From: Kitasatospora paranensis
GTDB lineage: Bacteria > Actinomycetota > Actinomycetes > Streptomycetales > Streptomycetaceae
Direction: 5' to 3'
Length of the DNA: 64,000 nt
Assembly: GCF_039544005.1 (NCBI RefSeq)
Contig: NZ_BAABKV010000001.1
Span: 7,688,001-7,752,000 of the forward strand
The position numbers and the translations under genes were made by a program. Below, piece after piece: positions 54,669 to 63,558 of this stretch (positions within the stretch are counted from its first letter, which is position 1; every line of letters starts with the position of its first letter). Below the pieces are notes generated by a model. The model was not told where the DNA came from and did not search any database. It worked only from the letters and a program-made list of their open reading frames with translations.

Positions 54669-55166
54669 ATGCTGGAACTGCGGACCCTGAAGTCGGACGA
54701 CTGGCCGGTCTGGCGTGAACTGCGCCTGGCAGCACTGGCCGAGGCCCCGGCTGCGTTCGGATCGACGCTGGCCCAGTGGGAGGGCGCCGGGGACCGGGAG
54801 GAACGCTGGCGCGCCCGCCTGGAGATTCCCGGCGCGCACGACGTCGTCGCGGTCCTCGACGGCCGGCCGGTGGGCATGGTCAGCGGCGTCCCGGCCGACG
54901 AGCCGGGCAGTGTCGAGCTGATCTCCCTGTGGGTCAGCCCCGCCGCCCGGGGCCGGGGCGTGGGGGACCGCCTGATCGGGGAGGTCGAGCGGTGGGCCGT
55001 GGAGCGGAAGGCCGGCACGCTGCGGCTGGCGGTGATGCCGGACAACGGTGCCGCTGTCGCGCTCTACGCACGCCACGGCTTCGCGGACACCGGGGAGCCG
55101 GGCGATCTGCTGCCCGACGGGGTGCGGCGCGAACGGGTCATGGCCAAGGCCGTGCCACCTGCGTGA
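54669..55166 (+). CDS. GNAT-family N-acetyltransferase
   Basis: 165 residues from ATG 54669 (AAGG eight bases upstream). The acetyl-CoA loop is WVSPAARGRGVGDRLIGEVE, preceded by VELISL and followed by LRLAVMPDNGAAVALYARHG. Single-domain RimI-like acetyltransferase. The acceptor is unknown. It ends 8 bases before the convergent quinone oxidoreductase gene. Confidence 0.87.
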   Translation: MLELRTLKSDDWPVWRELRLAALAEAPAAFGSTLAQWEGAGDREERWRARLEIPGAHDVVAVLDGRPVGMVSGVPADEPGSVELISLWVSPAARGRGVGDRLIGEVERWAVERKAGTLRLAVMPDNGAAVALYARHGFADTGEPGDLLPDGVRRERVMAKAVPPA

Positions 55167-55173
55167 CGCTGCG

Positions 55174-56165
55174 TCAGGATGTCGGCCCGTCCTGGCCTGC
55201 CACGGTGAGCACGGTCTTGCCGGTGGCGTGACCGTCGTGGACGTGGCGCACCGCCAGGGCGGCCTCGCGCAGGGGGTACGTCCGGTCGAGGAGCGGGTCG
55301 AGTCGGCCGTCCGCGGCGGCCTGCGCGAGGTACTGCAGATCCGGCTGCCGCGGAACGGCCATCAGCCCGCGCAGCCGCTGCGGCACGGCTGCCGACAGCA
55401 GCAGGGCCCGCATCTGCCGGTCTGAGCCCTGGAGCAGCCGGCCACCGCGTTCGCCGCCGACGATGACCAGAGTCCCGCGCGGGGTGAGCGCCCCGCGCAG
55501 CCGGTGCAGGGGCCGGTTGCCCGCGGTGTCGAGCACGAGGTCGTAGCGCCGCCGGCCGTCCAGCGCGTCCTCGCGGGTGTAGTCGATCGTGTGGTCGGCG
55601 CCCAGGGACCGGACGACTCCGGTCTTGGCGCCGCTGCAGACGCCGGTCACCTCGCCGCCCATCGCCTTGGCCAGCTGCACCGCGAGGCTGCCGACGCCGC
55701 CCGCGGCGCCGATCACCAGGACGTGCTGGCCCGCCGTCAGCCGGCCCGCGTCCCGCAGGCCCTGGAGGGCGGTCACCCCGGAGGTCGGCAGCGCCGCCGC
55801 CTTCTCCCAGGTGAGCGCGGCCGGCTTGACGGCGAGCCGGTCCTGCCGGGCACAGGCGTACTCGGCGAACGCGCCCGTGCCCGTGCCGAACACCTCGTCG
55901 CCGGGGCGGAGGCCGGTGACCTCCCGGCCGACGGCCTCCACCCGCCCGGCCACGTCCGCGCCGGGGATCCGCTGCCGGGGTGCGCGCAGCCCGAACCCCA
56001 GCCGGACGGCGTAGGGCATGCCCGCGGTGAGGTGCCAGACACCCGGGTCGACCCCGGCCGCGTGCACCCGGATCAGTACCTCGTGGTCGCCGGGGACGGG
56101 CCGGTCGGCCTCCCCGGGGCGAGGGTCTCCGGTGCGCCGTAGCGGTGCTGGACGATGGCCTTCAC
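55174..56165 (-). CDS. NADPH:quinone oxidoreductase-like zinc-independent dehydrogenase (frame break)
   Basis: About 330 residues from GTG 56165 (AAGGGG upstream). The MDR-family fold is clear: VLIRVHAAGVDPGVW, ADVAGRVEAVGREV, GDEVFGTG and the Rossmann motif LVIGAAGGVGSLAVQLAK, followed by SLGADHTIDY. No zinc-ligand cluster is present, so it belongs to the quinone oxidoreductase branch. The frame breaks at the run of four C at 56112-56115; one added base joins the first 17 residues (VKAIVQHRYGAPETLAPG) to the rest. Its GTG overlaps the stop of the XRE gene, so the two are coupled. Confidence 0.86.
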
Positions 56166-56394
56166 GATGTTCCCCTTCGGTGTCCGGGTACTGGAAGACG
56201 TCGTCGAGCGGGACGCCGAAGACCCGGGCGATCTGGAATGCCATCTCCAGGGAGGGCGAGTACCGGCCCTGTTCGATGGCGATGACGGTCTGTCGGGTCA
56301 CGCCGATGCGGTCCGCGAGCGCGGCCTGCGTCATCTCCCCGTGCGTGAACCTCAGCGCCCGGATCGTGTTGGTGACCCTGGTCGGCTTCACCAC
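56162..56394 (-). CDS. XRE/Cro-type DNA-binding protein (frame break near the end)
   Basis: About 77 residues from GTG 56394 or 56391. A single helix-turn-helix: MTQAALADRIGVTRQTVIAI with EQGRYSPSLEMAFQIARVFG, the short YozG-like group. The raw frame reads through; one added base at the run of four C (56172-56175) gives an end of DTEGGTS and a stop at 56162 that overlaps the start of the oxidoreductase gene. Its GTG start overlaps the stop of the upstream membrane protein. In this group a small XRE often controls its own operon. Confidence 0.82.
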
Positions 56395-56815
56395 GGGGCG
56401 GAGCCCCGCCGATGGGCGGCGATCCTGGCGGCGGAGCCGAGCAGCGCGGAGAGCACGAAGGCGAGGTAGACGGCGTTGGCCACCCAGAACGGGGCCACCT
56501 CCGCCATCGACAGCACCAGCGCCGCCACCCCGCCCAGCACGAGGAACGCCCGTCCGACGTACTCTCCGAACCGGTCGATCTCGCGGTCCCGCTGGTCCTT
56601 GCGGCCGGCCCCTCCGGCCAGATCGCCGCCGCCGCGATGTGCAGCGCGACGGAGGCGGCGATCGCGGCCCCGACCGACAAGAGCAGTGCCGCCGCGTACG
56701 GGACGCGGGCGAGCGGTGCACCGCCCGCGTGGCCGAGCACCACGGCGAGGTAGACCCCGTACGCGCAGGTGGTGGTGACCACCATGATCCAGGCGCGTCT
56801 CTCTTCGAATGCCAT
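56388..56815 (-). CDS. Four-helix membrane protein of the XRE operon (frame break)
   Basis: About 142 residues from ATG 56815. Four hydrophobic segments: WIMVVTTTCAYGVYLAVVLG, PYAAALLLSVGAAIAASVAL, AFLVLGGVAALVLSMAEVAP and WVANAVYLAFVLSALLGSAA. The first two and the last two are in different frames, with the break near 56620; one added C gives AILAGGAGRKDQRD. It resembles DUF2178-like small membrane proteins that accompany short XRE regulators. Its stop overlaps the XRE start. The promoter places transcription start at or next to the ATG, so the mRNA may be leaderless. Confidence 0.75.
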
Positions 56816-56822
56816 GCCCGTG

Positions 56823-56851
56823 AATGTAAAGCAGACCGGACATCGTGTCAA
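56823..56851 (-). promoter_or_regulatory. Consensus promoter of the membrane protein/XRE/oxidoreductase operon, probably leaderless
   Basis: On the minus strand TTGACA (56851-56846), a 17-base spacer and TACATT (56828-56823) form a near-consensus housekeeping promoter. The expected start is about 56816-56815, which coincides with the ATG at 56815; no ribosome binding site precedes that ATG. Confidence 0.75.
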
Positions 56852-56877
56852 AGATTCTTGACCTCGCGACCGGGGCG

Positions 56878-56973
56878 TCACACGTCCCGCCGGTGGACGA
56901 CGATCGCGGCGATCACCACCGAGGCGACGGACCAGGCCGCGAAGGTGATCCGCGCTCCGCCGACCGTCCGGTG
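56878..56973 (-). pseudogene. Fragment: C-terminal end of an ABC-2-like membrane protein
   Basis: The minus strand reads ITFAAWSVASVVIAAIVVHR and then RDV and a stop. This looks like the last membrane helix and tail of an ABC-2 type permease. Nothing upstream continues the protein, because that DNA belongs to other fragments. Confidence 0.4.
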
Positions 56974-56984
56974 GTGCGGCGAGC

Positions 56985-57240
56985 TGCTGCCGGAGACCGG
57001 GCCGCCGGCCATTCGGATCGTCCAGGAGTCCCTCAGCAACGTGGTGCGCCATGCCGCGGTCCCTTCCTGCCGGGTGTCGATCGACTTCCGGCGGGGCGAC
57101 GAGGTGGCGATCGCGGTCACCGATCGCGCCCGCGGCCACGGCGCCACCCCGGGGACGGGCTTCGGCCCCGCTGGGCTGCGCGAGCGGGTCGCGCTGCTGT
57201 GCGGGGAGTTCCACGCGGCCCCCGGGGGCGTCCGGCTGAC
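56985..57240 (+). pseudogene. Fragment: sensor histidine kinase ATPase domain
   Basis: The plus strand encodes the HATPase of a NarL-type sensor kinase: PPAIRIVQESLSNVVRHAAV (N box) and then FGPAGLRERVALLCGEFHAA (G box). It lacks the sensor and dimerisation parts and has no start or ribosome binding site. It runs directly into a response-regulator fragment. Confidence 0.65.
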
Positions 57241-57288
57241 CGAGGAGCTGCGGCCGGACGTGGTGGTGATGGACATCCGCATGCCCGG
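57235..57288 (+). pseudogene. Fragment: response regulator receiver domain
   Basis: EELRPDVVVMDIRMPG, including the phospho-acceptor Asp, is the middle of a receiver domain. It is fused in frame behind the histidine kinase fragment, and the beginning and the DNA-binding part are missing. This suggests that a deletion joined a kinase gene to its regulator gene. Confidence 0.6.
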
Positions 57289-57290
57289 GG

Positions 57291-57395
57291 CGGCCCCTCA
57301 TCACCGACCAGGGCGACGCGATCTCCTGGCTCACCGACCGCCTGGCCGGCAAGCCGGTCCTCTCCAACTGCTGGACGATGCCCCTCCAGCCCTGA
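57291..57395 (+). pseudogene. Fragment: C-terminal end of a secreted lipase-like protein
   Basis: 35 codons to TGA: ITDQGDAISWLTDRLAGKPV then SNCWTMPLQP. This resembles the C-terminus of actinobacterial secreted lipases (the GDALTWLTDRFAG-type motif and a terminal Cys). It has no other part of the gene. Confidence 0.45.
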
Positions 57396-57509
57396 CCCGC
57401 CCGTCTGCCACCGCGGCCGGTCCCGCGGGCGGGCCGTCCTGCCGGACCCGGGTCCGCGGCCGAAAAACCCCGCAGGTCGGAGCGGGTGGATGTGCCAGGA
57501 TCGTCCGTC

Positions 57510-58295
57510 ATGGAGAGTTGGGACGAACTGACCGTCACCGAGCAGGTGCTGGTCCGCCGCGCTGTCGCCGGTACGACCCCGCGCGGCAGCGCGCAGCACA
57601 TCACGGCCGTCCTGCGGTGGGCGGGCTCGCCCGAGGTGCCCAGGCGGCGCAACGCGTCGCCCGCGGAGCAGCGGGAGCGCGTGCCGGAGCTGGCGGCGGC
57701 GACGCTCCGGCTGGTCGCGGACGGGTGGCTGACGGTGTGCCGGGCCCTGAGCACGCCCTTTGTCCAGGACGACGGCCCGGTGGTCACCGGCCCGGAGCTG
57801 GAGCGGCTGGTCGCCGACCCGGCGACGTGGCTGATGCCGTCGGGCAGCACGTCCGGCATGCCCGCCCTCTCGCTGCGGGCCACCGCCGAGGGGAGCCGCC
57901 GCTGGGAGGCCCGGGCGTACGCGCCGGACGCCCAGGTCGCCATGGACCGGATGGACCTGACGGAGGACGAGGAACGGGTCCGGGTGTGTGCCTTGGAGGC
58001 GAGCGGCTGGCTGACCGGTCCGTTCGGGATCCTCGCCGACCTGCCGTCCGAACTGGAGGGCGAGGAGCTGCGGGCGTACGTGACGGCGGACCTCGCCCCG
58101 CTGGTCCGGTTCGTCCGGGAGGGCGCGATCGAGGTGCTGCACGTCGCGGAGCCAGGAGCCGAGGCCACCATCATCCCGCCGGAGGACCTGGTGGACGCCT
58201 TCGGCGACCGGGAGTTGCGCTGCGACGACCGCGACGACTGGGGTGTCGGGTTCACCTGCATCCTGACCCAGTCGCGAGCCAACGCATTCCGCTAG
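57510..58295 (+). CDS. Hypothetical protein, 261 residues
   Basis: Starts at ATG 57510 (AGGA about ten bases upstream). It is an acidic, probably cytoplasmic protein with helical regions: WDELTVTEQVLVRRAVAG, ERVPELAAATLRLVADGWLT and ELRAYVTADLAPLVRFVREG, and strand-like DDWGVGFTCILT at the end. No membrane segment or catalytic motif was recognised. It stands next to the gene fragments and could be an accessory gene. Confidence 0.65.
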   Translation: MESWDELTVTEQVLVRRAVAGTTPRGSAQHITAVLRWAGSPEVPRRRNASPAEQRERVPELAAATLRLVADGWLTVCRALSTPFVQDDGPVVTGPELERLVADPATWLMPSGSTSGMPALSLRATAEGSRRWEARAYAPDAQVAMDRMDLTEDEERVRVCALEASGWLTGPFGILADLPSELEGEELRAYVTADLAPLVRFVREGAIEVLHVAEPGAEATIIPPEDLVDAFGDRELRCDDRDDWGVGFTCILTQSRANAFR

Positions 58296-58335
58296 CGCCC
58301 CGAGCCGGGGATGCGGCGCCGGTGCCCGCCCCGGG

Positions 58336-59841
58336 TCACTGGGCGGTCGCCGCGTCCTGCCCACCGCCCGTGCTGCGCCCGCCCGCGCGGGACGTCGGGC
58401 GGGTGGCCGGGCGGGGCTCGGTGGCGGTGTCCGCCATGACACGGCCGCGCGGCATGGTGAGGGTGAACAGGACGGCGGCCGCCGCGACCGCCGCCAGCAC
58501 CAGATAGGTGTGCTGGTAGGCGGCGAGCGGCGGGTGGTGCGGGTCGCCGGACGGGCTGCCGAGCACGAGCGCGGTGGCCACGGTGGCCGGGGCGAGCGCA
58601 TTGGCGCTCTGCCGCACGATCGTGTTGAGCATGGCGGCCTGGGAGATGTCCGCCCGGTCGATCGTGGTGAACGAGGCGATGGTGGTCGGCATGAAGAACG
58701 CGCCCATGGCCAGGCCCAGCAGGAACATCTGCAGCCGGAACGTCCACAGCCCGGTGTGGGCGTCCGAGGTGGCCAGCAGGAGCAGGACGCCCGTCACACC
58801 GGCCAGGCCGCCGGCGATGATCAGACGCGGACCGATCCGGCCGTAGACCGCGCTGACCACCTGCATGGTCAGCAGCACGCCGAAGGCCTCGGTGAAGGTG
58901 CTCGTCCCGCTGTCCAGCGCGCTGCCGCCGCGGACGTCCTGGATGAACAGCGGGGTCAGGAACATCGCCCCCATGATCGGCACGTACCCCAGCAGGGCGA
59001 TCACGTTGGTGTCGCGCATCAGCCGGTCGCGGAACAGCCCCAGCCGCAGTGCCGGTTCGGCCGTCCGCAGCTCCCACCGGACGGCCGTGGCCAGCAGCAC
59101 GGCGCCGCCGACGAGGGCGGTCAGCACCTGCGGCCGCGTCCAGCCGAGATCCGGCCCGGCACACGCCCCGTACATCAGGGCACCGATGGCGCCGGCGGAC
59201 GCCAGCAGGCCCGGCAGGTCCAGCCGGCCCGCGGTGCGGTCGCCCGTCCCGGTGAGGAAGAGCAGGCCGAACAGGGCCGCCGCCAGGCCGAACGGGACGT
59301 TGACGTAGAACACCCAGCGCCAGGACAGGCTGGTGGCGAGCACGCCGCCCAGGATCGGGGCGAGGGCGGGCGCGATCTGCTGCGGGATCACCAGCAGCCG
59401 GGACAGCCGCACCTGTTCGGTGTGGCTGAAGGTGCGGAACAGCAGGGTCTGCGAGGCGGGCATGAGCAGACCGGCGGCCAGTCCCTGGACGGCCCGGGCG
59501 GCGATCAGGGCGTCGGGGCCGGGAGCCGCGCCGCACAGGGCGGAGGCGGCGGTGAAGGCGCCGAGCGCGGCCAGCAGCACGGCGCGGACGCCGAAGCGGT
59601 CCAGCAGCCAGGCGGAGGCCGGGATCATCAGGCCGAGGCAGGCCGGATAGGCGACGACCACGGCGGTCAGGGCCGCCGGGTCCATGTGGAACTGACGGGC
59701 GATGCTCGGCAGCGCGACGGTGGTGATCGCGCCGTCGACGATGCTGATGAAGGTGGTCGAGACGGTCATGATGGGCACCACACGGCGCTGGCTGAGGCGG
59801 ATGCGCATAATGCTGAGCATACTCACTATGTGACTGCTCAT
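58336..59841 (-). CDS. MFS multidrug exporter, DHA2 (14-helix) type
   Basis: About 490-501 residues. Fourteen membrane helices are expected from the hydrophobic pattern. DHA2 features include FISIVDGAITTVALPSIARQ (helix 1), LLDRFGVRAVLLAALGAF, GLAAGLLMPASQTL and PILGGVLATSLSWRWVFYVN (motif C). Start: three in-frame ATGs at 59841, 59820 and 59808 are possible; the last (MRIRLSQ) gives the usual family N-terminus. It is divergent from a MarR regulator with a palindrome between them, a typical drug-inducible pair. Confidence 0.9.
   Translation of the reverse strand: MSSHIVSMLSIMRIRLSQRRVVPIMTVSTTFISIVDGAITTVALPSIARQFHMDPAALTAVVVAYPACLGLMIPASAWLLDRFGVRAVLLAALGAFTAASALCGAAPGPDALIAARAVQGLAAGLLMPASQTLLFRTFSHTEQVRLSRLLVIPQQIAPALAPILGGVLATSLSWRWVFYVNVPFGLAAALFGLLFLTGTGDRTAGRLDLPGLLASAGAIGALMYGACAGPDLGWTRPQVLTALVGGAVLLATAVRWELRTAEPALRLGLFRDRLMRDTNVIALLGYVPIMGAMFLTPLFIQDVRGGSALDSGTSTFTEAFGVLLTMQVVSAVYGRIGPRLIIAGGLAGVTGVLLLLATSDAHTGLWTFRLQMFLLGLAMGAFFMPTTIASFTTIDRADISQAAMLNTIVRQSANALAPATVATALVLGSPSGDPHHPPLAAYQHTYLVLAAVAAAAVLFTLTMPRGRVMADTATEPRPATRPTSRAGGRSTGGGQDAATAQ
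59810..59820. promoter_or_regulatory. Putative MarR operator of the exporter pair
   Basis: ATGCTGAGCAT, an 11-bp odd palindrome in the AT-rich divergent region between the exporter and MarR genes. If the exporter starts at 59808 it lies just upstream of it; if it starts at 59841 it lies inside the coding sequence. Confidence 0.5.
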
Positions 59842-59867
59842 GAAGATGAGGGACGGGATACGGCGAC

Positions 59868-60320
59868 ATGGCGGCCTTCGGCAGTAGCGACCCCCTGATC
59901 GACGAACTCTTCGCGACCACGCACCAGCTGCGTCAGTTCGTCGACGGACGGCTGCGTGACCACGGTGCCTCGGTCGCCCGGCTCCGGGCCCTGCGGATCC
60001 TCGCCCGGTCCGGCGAGCCGCTGCGCATGCGCGACCTCAGCGACCTGCTCGGCAACGCGCCCCGCACCACGACCACGCTGGTCGACGCGCTGGAACGGGA
60101 CGGCCTGGTGGAACGCGTCCGGCACCCCGAGGACCGCCGCGCGTTCCTGCTCGCGCTGACCCCCGCCGGGGTGCGGTGCCACCGTGAGGCCGAGGAGCTC
60201 GACCGGGCCGCGCTGGCCGAGGCCACCGGCGGCCTCGCCGAGGCCGACCGCGAGCAGCTGCGCACCCTGCTCGGCCGGATCCGCGCGGCAGTGACCGCCG
60301 GCTCGGCGACCCCCGCCTGA
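59868..60320 (+). CDS. MarR-family transcriptional regulator
   Basis: 150 residues from ATG 59868. Winged helix: ARLRALRILARSGEPLRMRD, SDLLGNAPRTTTTLVDALER (recognition) and the wing RHPEDRRAFLLALTPAG. It probably represses the divergent DHA2 exporter. It is the last ordinary gene before the IS element. Confidence 0.88.
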   Translation: MAAFGSSDPLIDELFATTHQLRQFVDGRLRDHGASVARLRALRILARSGEPLRMRDLSDLLGNAPRTTTTLVDALERDGLVERVRHPEDRRAFLLALTPAGVRCHREAEELDRAALAEATGGLAEADREQLRTLLGRIRAAVTAGSATPA

Positions 60321-60362
60321 CGACCGCGCCTCCGCGGACGCAGGCGTCGTTGGTGGACTAGT

Positions 60363-61226
60363 AGTGCTTGTCAGGTGGCGTCGTAGGTCTGCCATGGGGT
60401 GGGTTGTCGGCAGGTGGGGCAGGTGCGGGTCCAGGTGGCGATGAGGTGTTGGAGGAGGTCCAGGGCCTGGTAGGGAGTCAGGCCCTGGACCGGACTTTGG
60501 GTGGGTGCGCTGTTCGGTGAGGAACAGGTGGGCGCCGGTGACGAGGGTGACGTGGCGGTGCCAGCCGGTGAACGAGCGGCCTTCGAAGTGGTCCAGGCTG
60601 TAGCCCTTGTCGACGATGACGTGGTCGGGTCGGGTGCGCGGGCGGCCCGGCCCGTTGCGGGGAAGGCCGATCGATTCCAGCACGCCTTCGAACCGGGTGC
60701 AGTGGTTCGCACTGCCGCCCGAGAGGACGAAGCCGAGCGGGCGGCCCGGCCCGTCGCAGGCCAGATGGAGTTTGGTGCTCAGTCCGCCAGGGGACCGGCC
60801 GAGGGCGTGATCACCCGTTTCGTCCCTGTCTCGTGCCCCTTTTTACCGCCGGTGGCGTGCTGGTGGGCCCGCACGACCGTGGAGTCGACCGAGACCAGCC
60901 AGTCGATGTCCCCGGCCGCGTCCTTCTCCGCCTGGACCTGCCGGAGCATCCGGGAAAACGTGCCGTCCAGGGCCCACCGGCGGAACCGGGTGTACAGCGT
61001 CTGCCAGGAGCCGTACCGCTCGGGCACGTCCTTCCAAGCCGTGCCGGTCCGCAGCTTCCAGACGATCCCGTTCAGCACCAGCCGACCGTCCGAGCGGGGC
61101 CGGCCCGCGGTCCCCGAAGTCGGCAGGAACCGTGACAGCACAGCCCACTCGGCATCCGAGAGCTCATGACGACGCACCATGACCGACATGATCTCTCATC
61201 ACTTGATCAGCTTTGAAGACAACCCT
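60363..61226 (-). mobile_element. IS5-type insertion sequence, copy 1
   Basis: About 864 bp. The outer ends AGTGCTTGTC (60363-60372) and AGGGTTGTC (complement of 61218-61226) are similar imperfect terminal inverted repeats. It contains one transposase gene in two or three frames. A target duplication could not be established. A diverged second copy lies at 63659 onward in the opposite orientation. Confidence 0.75.
60371..61189 (-). CDS. IS5-type DDE transposase (frame changes)
   Basis: N-terminal part from ATG 61189: ELSDAEWAVLSRFLPTSG, NGIVWKLRTGTAWKDVPERY and the first catalytic Asp in DWLVSVDSTVVRAHQHA. The frame then changes at A-AAG-GGG (about 60845), a plausible -1 slippery site, giving RDRDETGDHALGRSPGGLST. 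The second part has DHVIVDKGYSLDHFEG, with the second Asp, and HVTLVTGAHLFLTEQR. A third frame change near 60495 leads to GLTPYQALDLLQHLIATW. The first change may be programmed, as in some IS5 groups; the second may be decay or error. Confidence 0.8.
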
Positions 61227-61302
61227 TAGCGCCGCGTGAGCGGGGCCGGGGCCGGGCGGACGCCTGACGTGGAGCCGGTAGACCGGGTGATCCGCGGGTG
61301 GC

Positions 61303-63080
61303 TTACGCGGTGTCGCCGGTCGTGGCCTCGGCCTCCGTGAGTTCCGCGGAGCTCGGTCCGGTGATCTCGTCCCGCTGGCCAGCGTCGATCGGGGTGTGGC
61401 GGCACCGTTGAAGCGCCTCACGTTCGATCTCCGGGATCGCCATCGACTCGGCGAGCACGGCGGCGAGTGCGTCCACGTAAGCGCTGTCGATCTCGGCGCG
61501 GAACAGCCACCGGATGCTCTCGTCGCGGGTGATCAGGTCGATCGCCGAGCGGTCCCCACCGACCTGTGCGCTCGCCGCTCGGACGTACCGCACCCGGTCG
61601 ACCGGGATGTCCTGCCGGATCTCGCCTTGCCCGAGGAACTCGTTCGTCCTGGCCGTAATGATGCGGCGATCCGTGACGGCGACCAGGGTCCTCGCCCCGG
61701 ACTTGTCGATCGCTGCCGCCAGCTTCTCCTTCGCGCCGCCGATGATCGCGGAGATCGGGCCGAGGGCACCGAGCTGCTCGGGGAAGGCGAGGACGCGAAG
61801 GGTCTCACCGTTCTCGAGGAACCACCGCAGGACGCGGAGGTACGGCGCGGGATCCAGCGACTCGGGTGCGCAGTGGATGTCCGGAACCTTGAGCGGTCCG
61901 GCCGGCGGGTGGAGGGCGTCGGCCAGCGGCACGATCGCCTCCAGGAGCCGCGTAGAGATGTCGCGTCCCGCCTTCGCGTCCCGCCGCTTCCCGGTCAGCG
62001 AAGGTGACAGGGTGCCGCGTCCGGGGAGCTCGGCGATGGTCCGCAGCTCGCGGGTAAGCGAGTGGAGCAGCCGCGTCGTCTCGATGAGGGCCGAGTCGAG
62101 CTCCGCGCGGGTGTCGCGCGCGATGACCTCCGCGTACCGCGCCTCGGCGGCGTCTTCGCGGCCGGCGGCGCTCGCCCGTCCGGCGCGCAGTGCCTGGTAC
62201 CCGGTCCACGCCTTGACGGAAGACAGCAGCGCGTTGGTGTCGAAGACGATCGCCTCGGCGTTGGTCTGGAGATACTCACGGCGGTGCCGGACGTCCGGCA
62301 GGTCGATCTCCGCGACATGGCCCCGCACGTTCCGCCGATACAGGTCGAGCTGCTTCTCCAGCGCCGCGCCACTGCCCGCGACGTCCTCCCACAGGGAGGT
62401 CGGGACCGACTCGAGCTCCCGCGCCTGGTCGACCGCGCGATCGACGACGGCGACGAGGCCGGTCAACTCGGCCCACTGCTCGTTGCGGATAGCGGTGAGC
62501 ACCTGGCTGGTCAGCGCGATGTTGGTCCTGACCAGACCCGTGATCTCGGTCAGCTGCATCTGCAGGGCGACCATGGCCAGCGCCGGCCCGAGGTTGGCCG
62601 CCTGCGTCGCCGCGCCCACCTCGCCCACGGGGACGAGGCGGGCCGCGGCGATGATCCTGCCGTTGAGGAACAGCGTTCCGAGGTTCGCGCCGTCCTTGAC
62701 GGCGAGCGTGGCCCCGGCATTGAGCAGGGACTGGGTCGCGCTGCTGAGGCGGTAGAGCCCCTGCGCGCCGGTGAACGCGGCTTTGAGGTGGCCGGCCGCG
62801 GTGGCGGTGCTGCCGATTGAGGCGAGGACTGTGGAGATCTGCGTGCGGTCGGCGGCCGACACCAGGCCGAAGTCGACCAGGCCGGGCCTGAGCTCCACCG
62901 GGACCTTGCCGAAGACGACCGCGACCCCGGGAATGATCTCCGCCAGGACCGTCGACACCGGCTCGGTGTCGGCCTCCGAGTCGGGCTCCGCACCGTCCGT
63001 AACCGGTGAGATGGCGGTCAGGGTCCGGCCGCCCCCTCCTCAGACTCGGTGGTCTCCATCGAGTCCGAACGGTCCCGCAT
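61303..63080 (-). CDS. Protein of unknown function with a bacterial PH-like domain, IS-flanked (frame break)
   Basis: About 592 residues when repaired. ATG 63080 has AAGGAG six bases upstream and opens MRDRSDSMETTESEEG; the run of five C at 63032-63036 breaks the frame and one added base restores GGGRTLTAISPVT. The first 250 residues are helical with Ala/Gly-rich, moderately hydrophobic stretches (FGLVSAADRTQISTVLASIG, LLNAGATLAVKDGANLG). A long helical middle follows. The last part (TLVAVTDRRIITARTN, IPVDRVRYVRAA) fits a YokE-like bacterial PH domain. It looks less GC-rich than neighbours. It might be a membrane-interacting protein; no named family. Confidence 0.7.
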
Positions 63081-63246
63081 GCGATCTCCTTCCGCAGGGC
63101 GCGCAACGGCCGGACGTGGTCGGCGTTGGCTGCCGAAGTCTACGGCTCGGTGCGATGCGCTCGGGTGGGAACCCCGCACTGGGCCGCCGAGGCGTCCGCG
63201 CGCCCTGGGGCGTGTAGTGGGGCACCCGCTGACGAAGGGGAGGGCG
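63081..63246. promoter_or_regulatory. Divergent promoter region of the IS-flanked gene pair
   Basis: 165 bases between the divergent 592- and 103-codon genes. No strong promoter consensus or operator was recognised. Both genes have good ribosome binding sites facing outward, which suggests that both are expressed from here. Confidence 0.4.
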
Positions 63247-63558
63247 ATGGGACCGTACGACCTCACATACCGGCTCAGGGGCACCGCGAAGGCGCTCGGC
63301 GAGGTCGCGGAGCACCTCGCGAGCGGCCGAGCCGAGTGCAACCGTCAGGCGGACGTGGCCAACACGCTGGAACAGGTCTGGCTGCTGGTGGGCGGGCTGT
63401 CCGAGCTGCTGGGGTATCAGGCCGGAGCGCTGCCGGAGATGACGAGCGATCGGGGCGCCCCGGCGGCCGGGCGGCTGATCGAAGAGGCGGCTGCCGCCGC
63501 CGCGAAGCTCGGCGAGCAGCTACGAGGTGCAGGCGAGGCAGTGCGGAACGTGCGGTGA
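63247..63558 (+). CDS. Small helical protein of unknown function, IS-flanked
   Basis: 103 residues from ATG 63247 with GGGGAGGG upstream. Two or three helices (RGTAKALGEVAEHLASGRAE, ADVANTLEQVWLLVGGLSEL and LIEEAAAAAAKLGEQLRGAG) of about 100 residues in total, the size of small helical partner proteins. There is no WxG motif. It diverges from the PH-domain protein gene and is the only other cargo between the IS copies, so the two probably belong together. Confidence 0.65.
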   Translation: MGPYDLTYRLRGTAKALGEVAEHLASGRAECNRQADVANTLEQVWLLVGGLSELLGYQAGALPEMTSDRGAPAAGRLIEEAAAAAAKLGEQLRGAGEAVRNVR

